From contig DOIX01000400.1 in assembly GCA_003511885.1 (NCBI GenBank), positions 1-5,342 of the forward strand: a stretch of 5,342 nt of DNA, written 5' to 3'. A program made the position numbers and the translations under genes. Of this stretch, positions 5,326 to 5,342 are shown in pieces; position 1 is the first letter of the stretch, and each line of letters opens with the position of its first letter. The stretch is from Cyanobacteria bacterium UBA11153 (lineage in GTDB: Bacteria; Cyanobacteriota; Cyanobacteriia; Cyanobacteriales; Coleofasciculaceae). A model generated the notes under the pieces. It worked only from the letters and a program-made list of their open reading frames with translations. It did no database searches and had not been told where the DNA came from.

Positions 5326-5342
5326 GCAAGGGACTATTGGCT

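Overview
The window reads as cyanobacterial chromosome. Four copies of the octamer GCGATCGC (HIP1) occur in 5.3 kb, where chance predicts about 0.1. Heptamer-type G-rich or C-rich tandem sequence of the kind called STRR lies in and next to the intergenic spacer. The larger intact protein begins, from its likely GTG start, in the style I recall from a cyanobacterial family of PEP-synthase-like proteins. The genus cannot be fixed from this piece; a filamentous or otherwise repeat-rich cyanobacterium is the best guess.

Layout. Two genes, both on the minus strand, are separated by a 589-bp spacer. Positions 1-2040 hold the first 680 codons of a large exported protein that runs off the left edge. 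It has a long cysteine-bearing presequence, a Sec-type hydrophobic core, an L-type (concanavalin-like) lectin domain, two DUF11-type repeat domains (the second starts with a perfect 12-residue EF-hand-like loop), and then at least 17 consecutive prolines encoded by an 18-bp tandem repeat. Positions 2630-5203 (or 5302) hold a complete PEP-synthase-like protein of 857 aa: an N-terminal ATP-grasp (PEP/pyruvate-binding) region, a phosphohistidine swivelling domain and a PEP-binding TIM barrel. The histidine and barrel residues are intact, but the signature ATP-binding motifs are eroded, so it is probably not an ordinary PEP synthase.

Spacer 2041-2629. From right to left it contains the ragged STRR-like end of the upstream gene, a 98-bp element made of two about 27-nt inverted arms around a five-run G-quadruplex-type tract, two further strong hairpins, a short oppositely oriented copy of the same G-rich heptamer, and a plausible promoter plus ribosome-binding site for the lectin gene. 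No protein or RNA gene is visible there.

How the parts relate. The two genes point the same way, but the long structured spacer and the separate promoter argue against an operon. One product is a cytoplasmic PEP-utilising-type protein. The other is a surface or secreted adhesin-like protein. No functional link between them is evident. The most unusual observations are the hairpin with a G-quadruplex loop, the degenerate nucleotide-binding half of the PEP protein, near-identical inverted STRR stretches at both ends of that gene, and a perfect internal Shine-Dalgarno sequence next to a slippery heptamer inside it.
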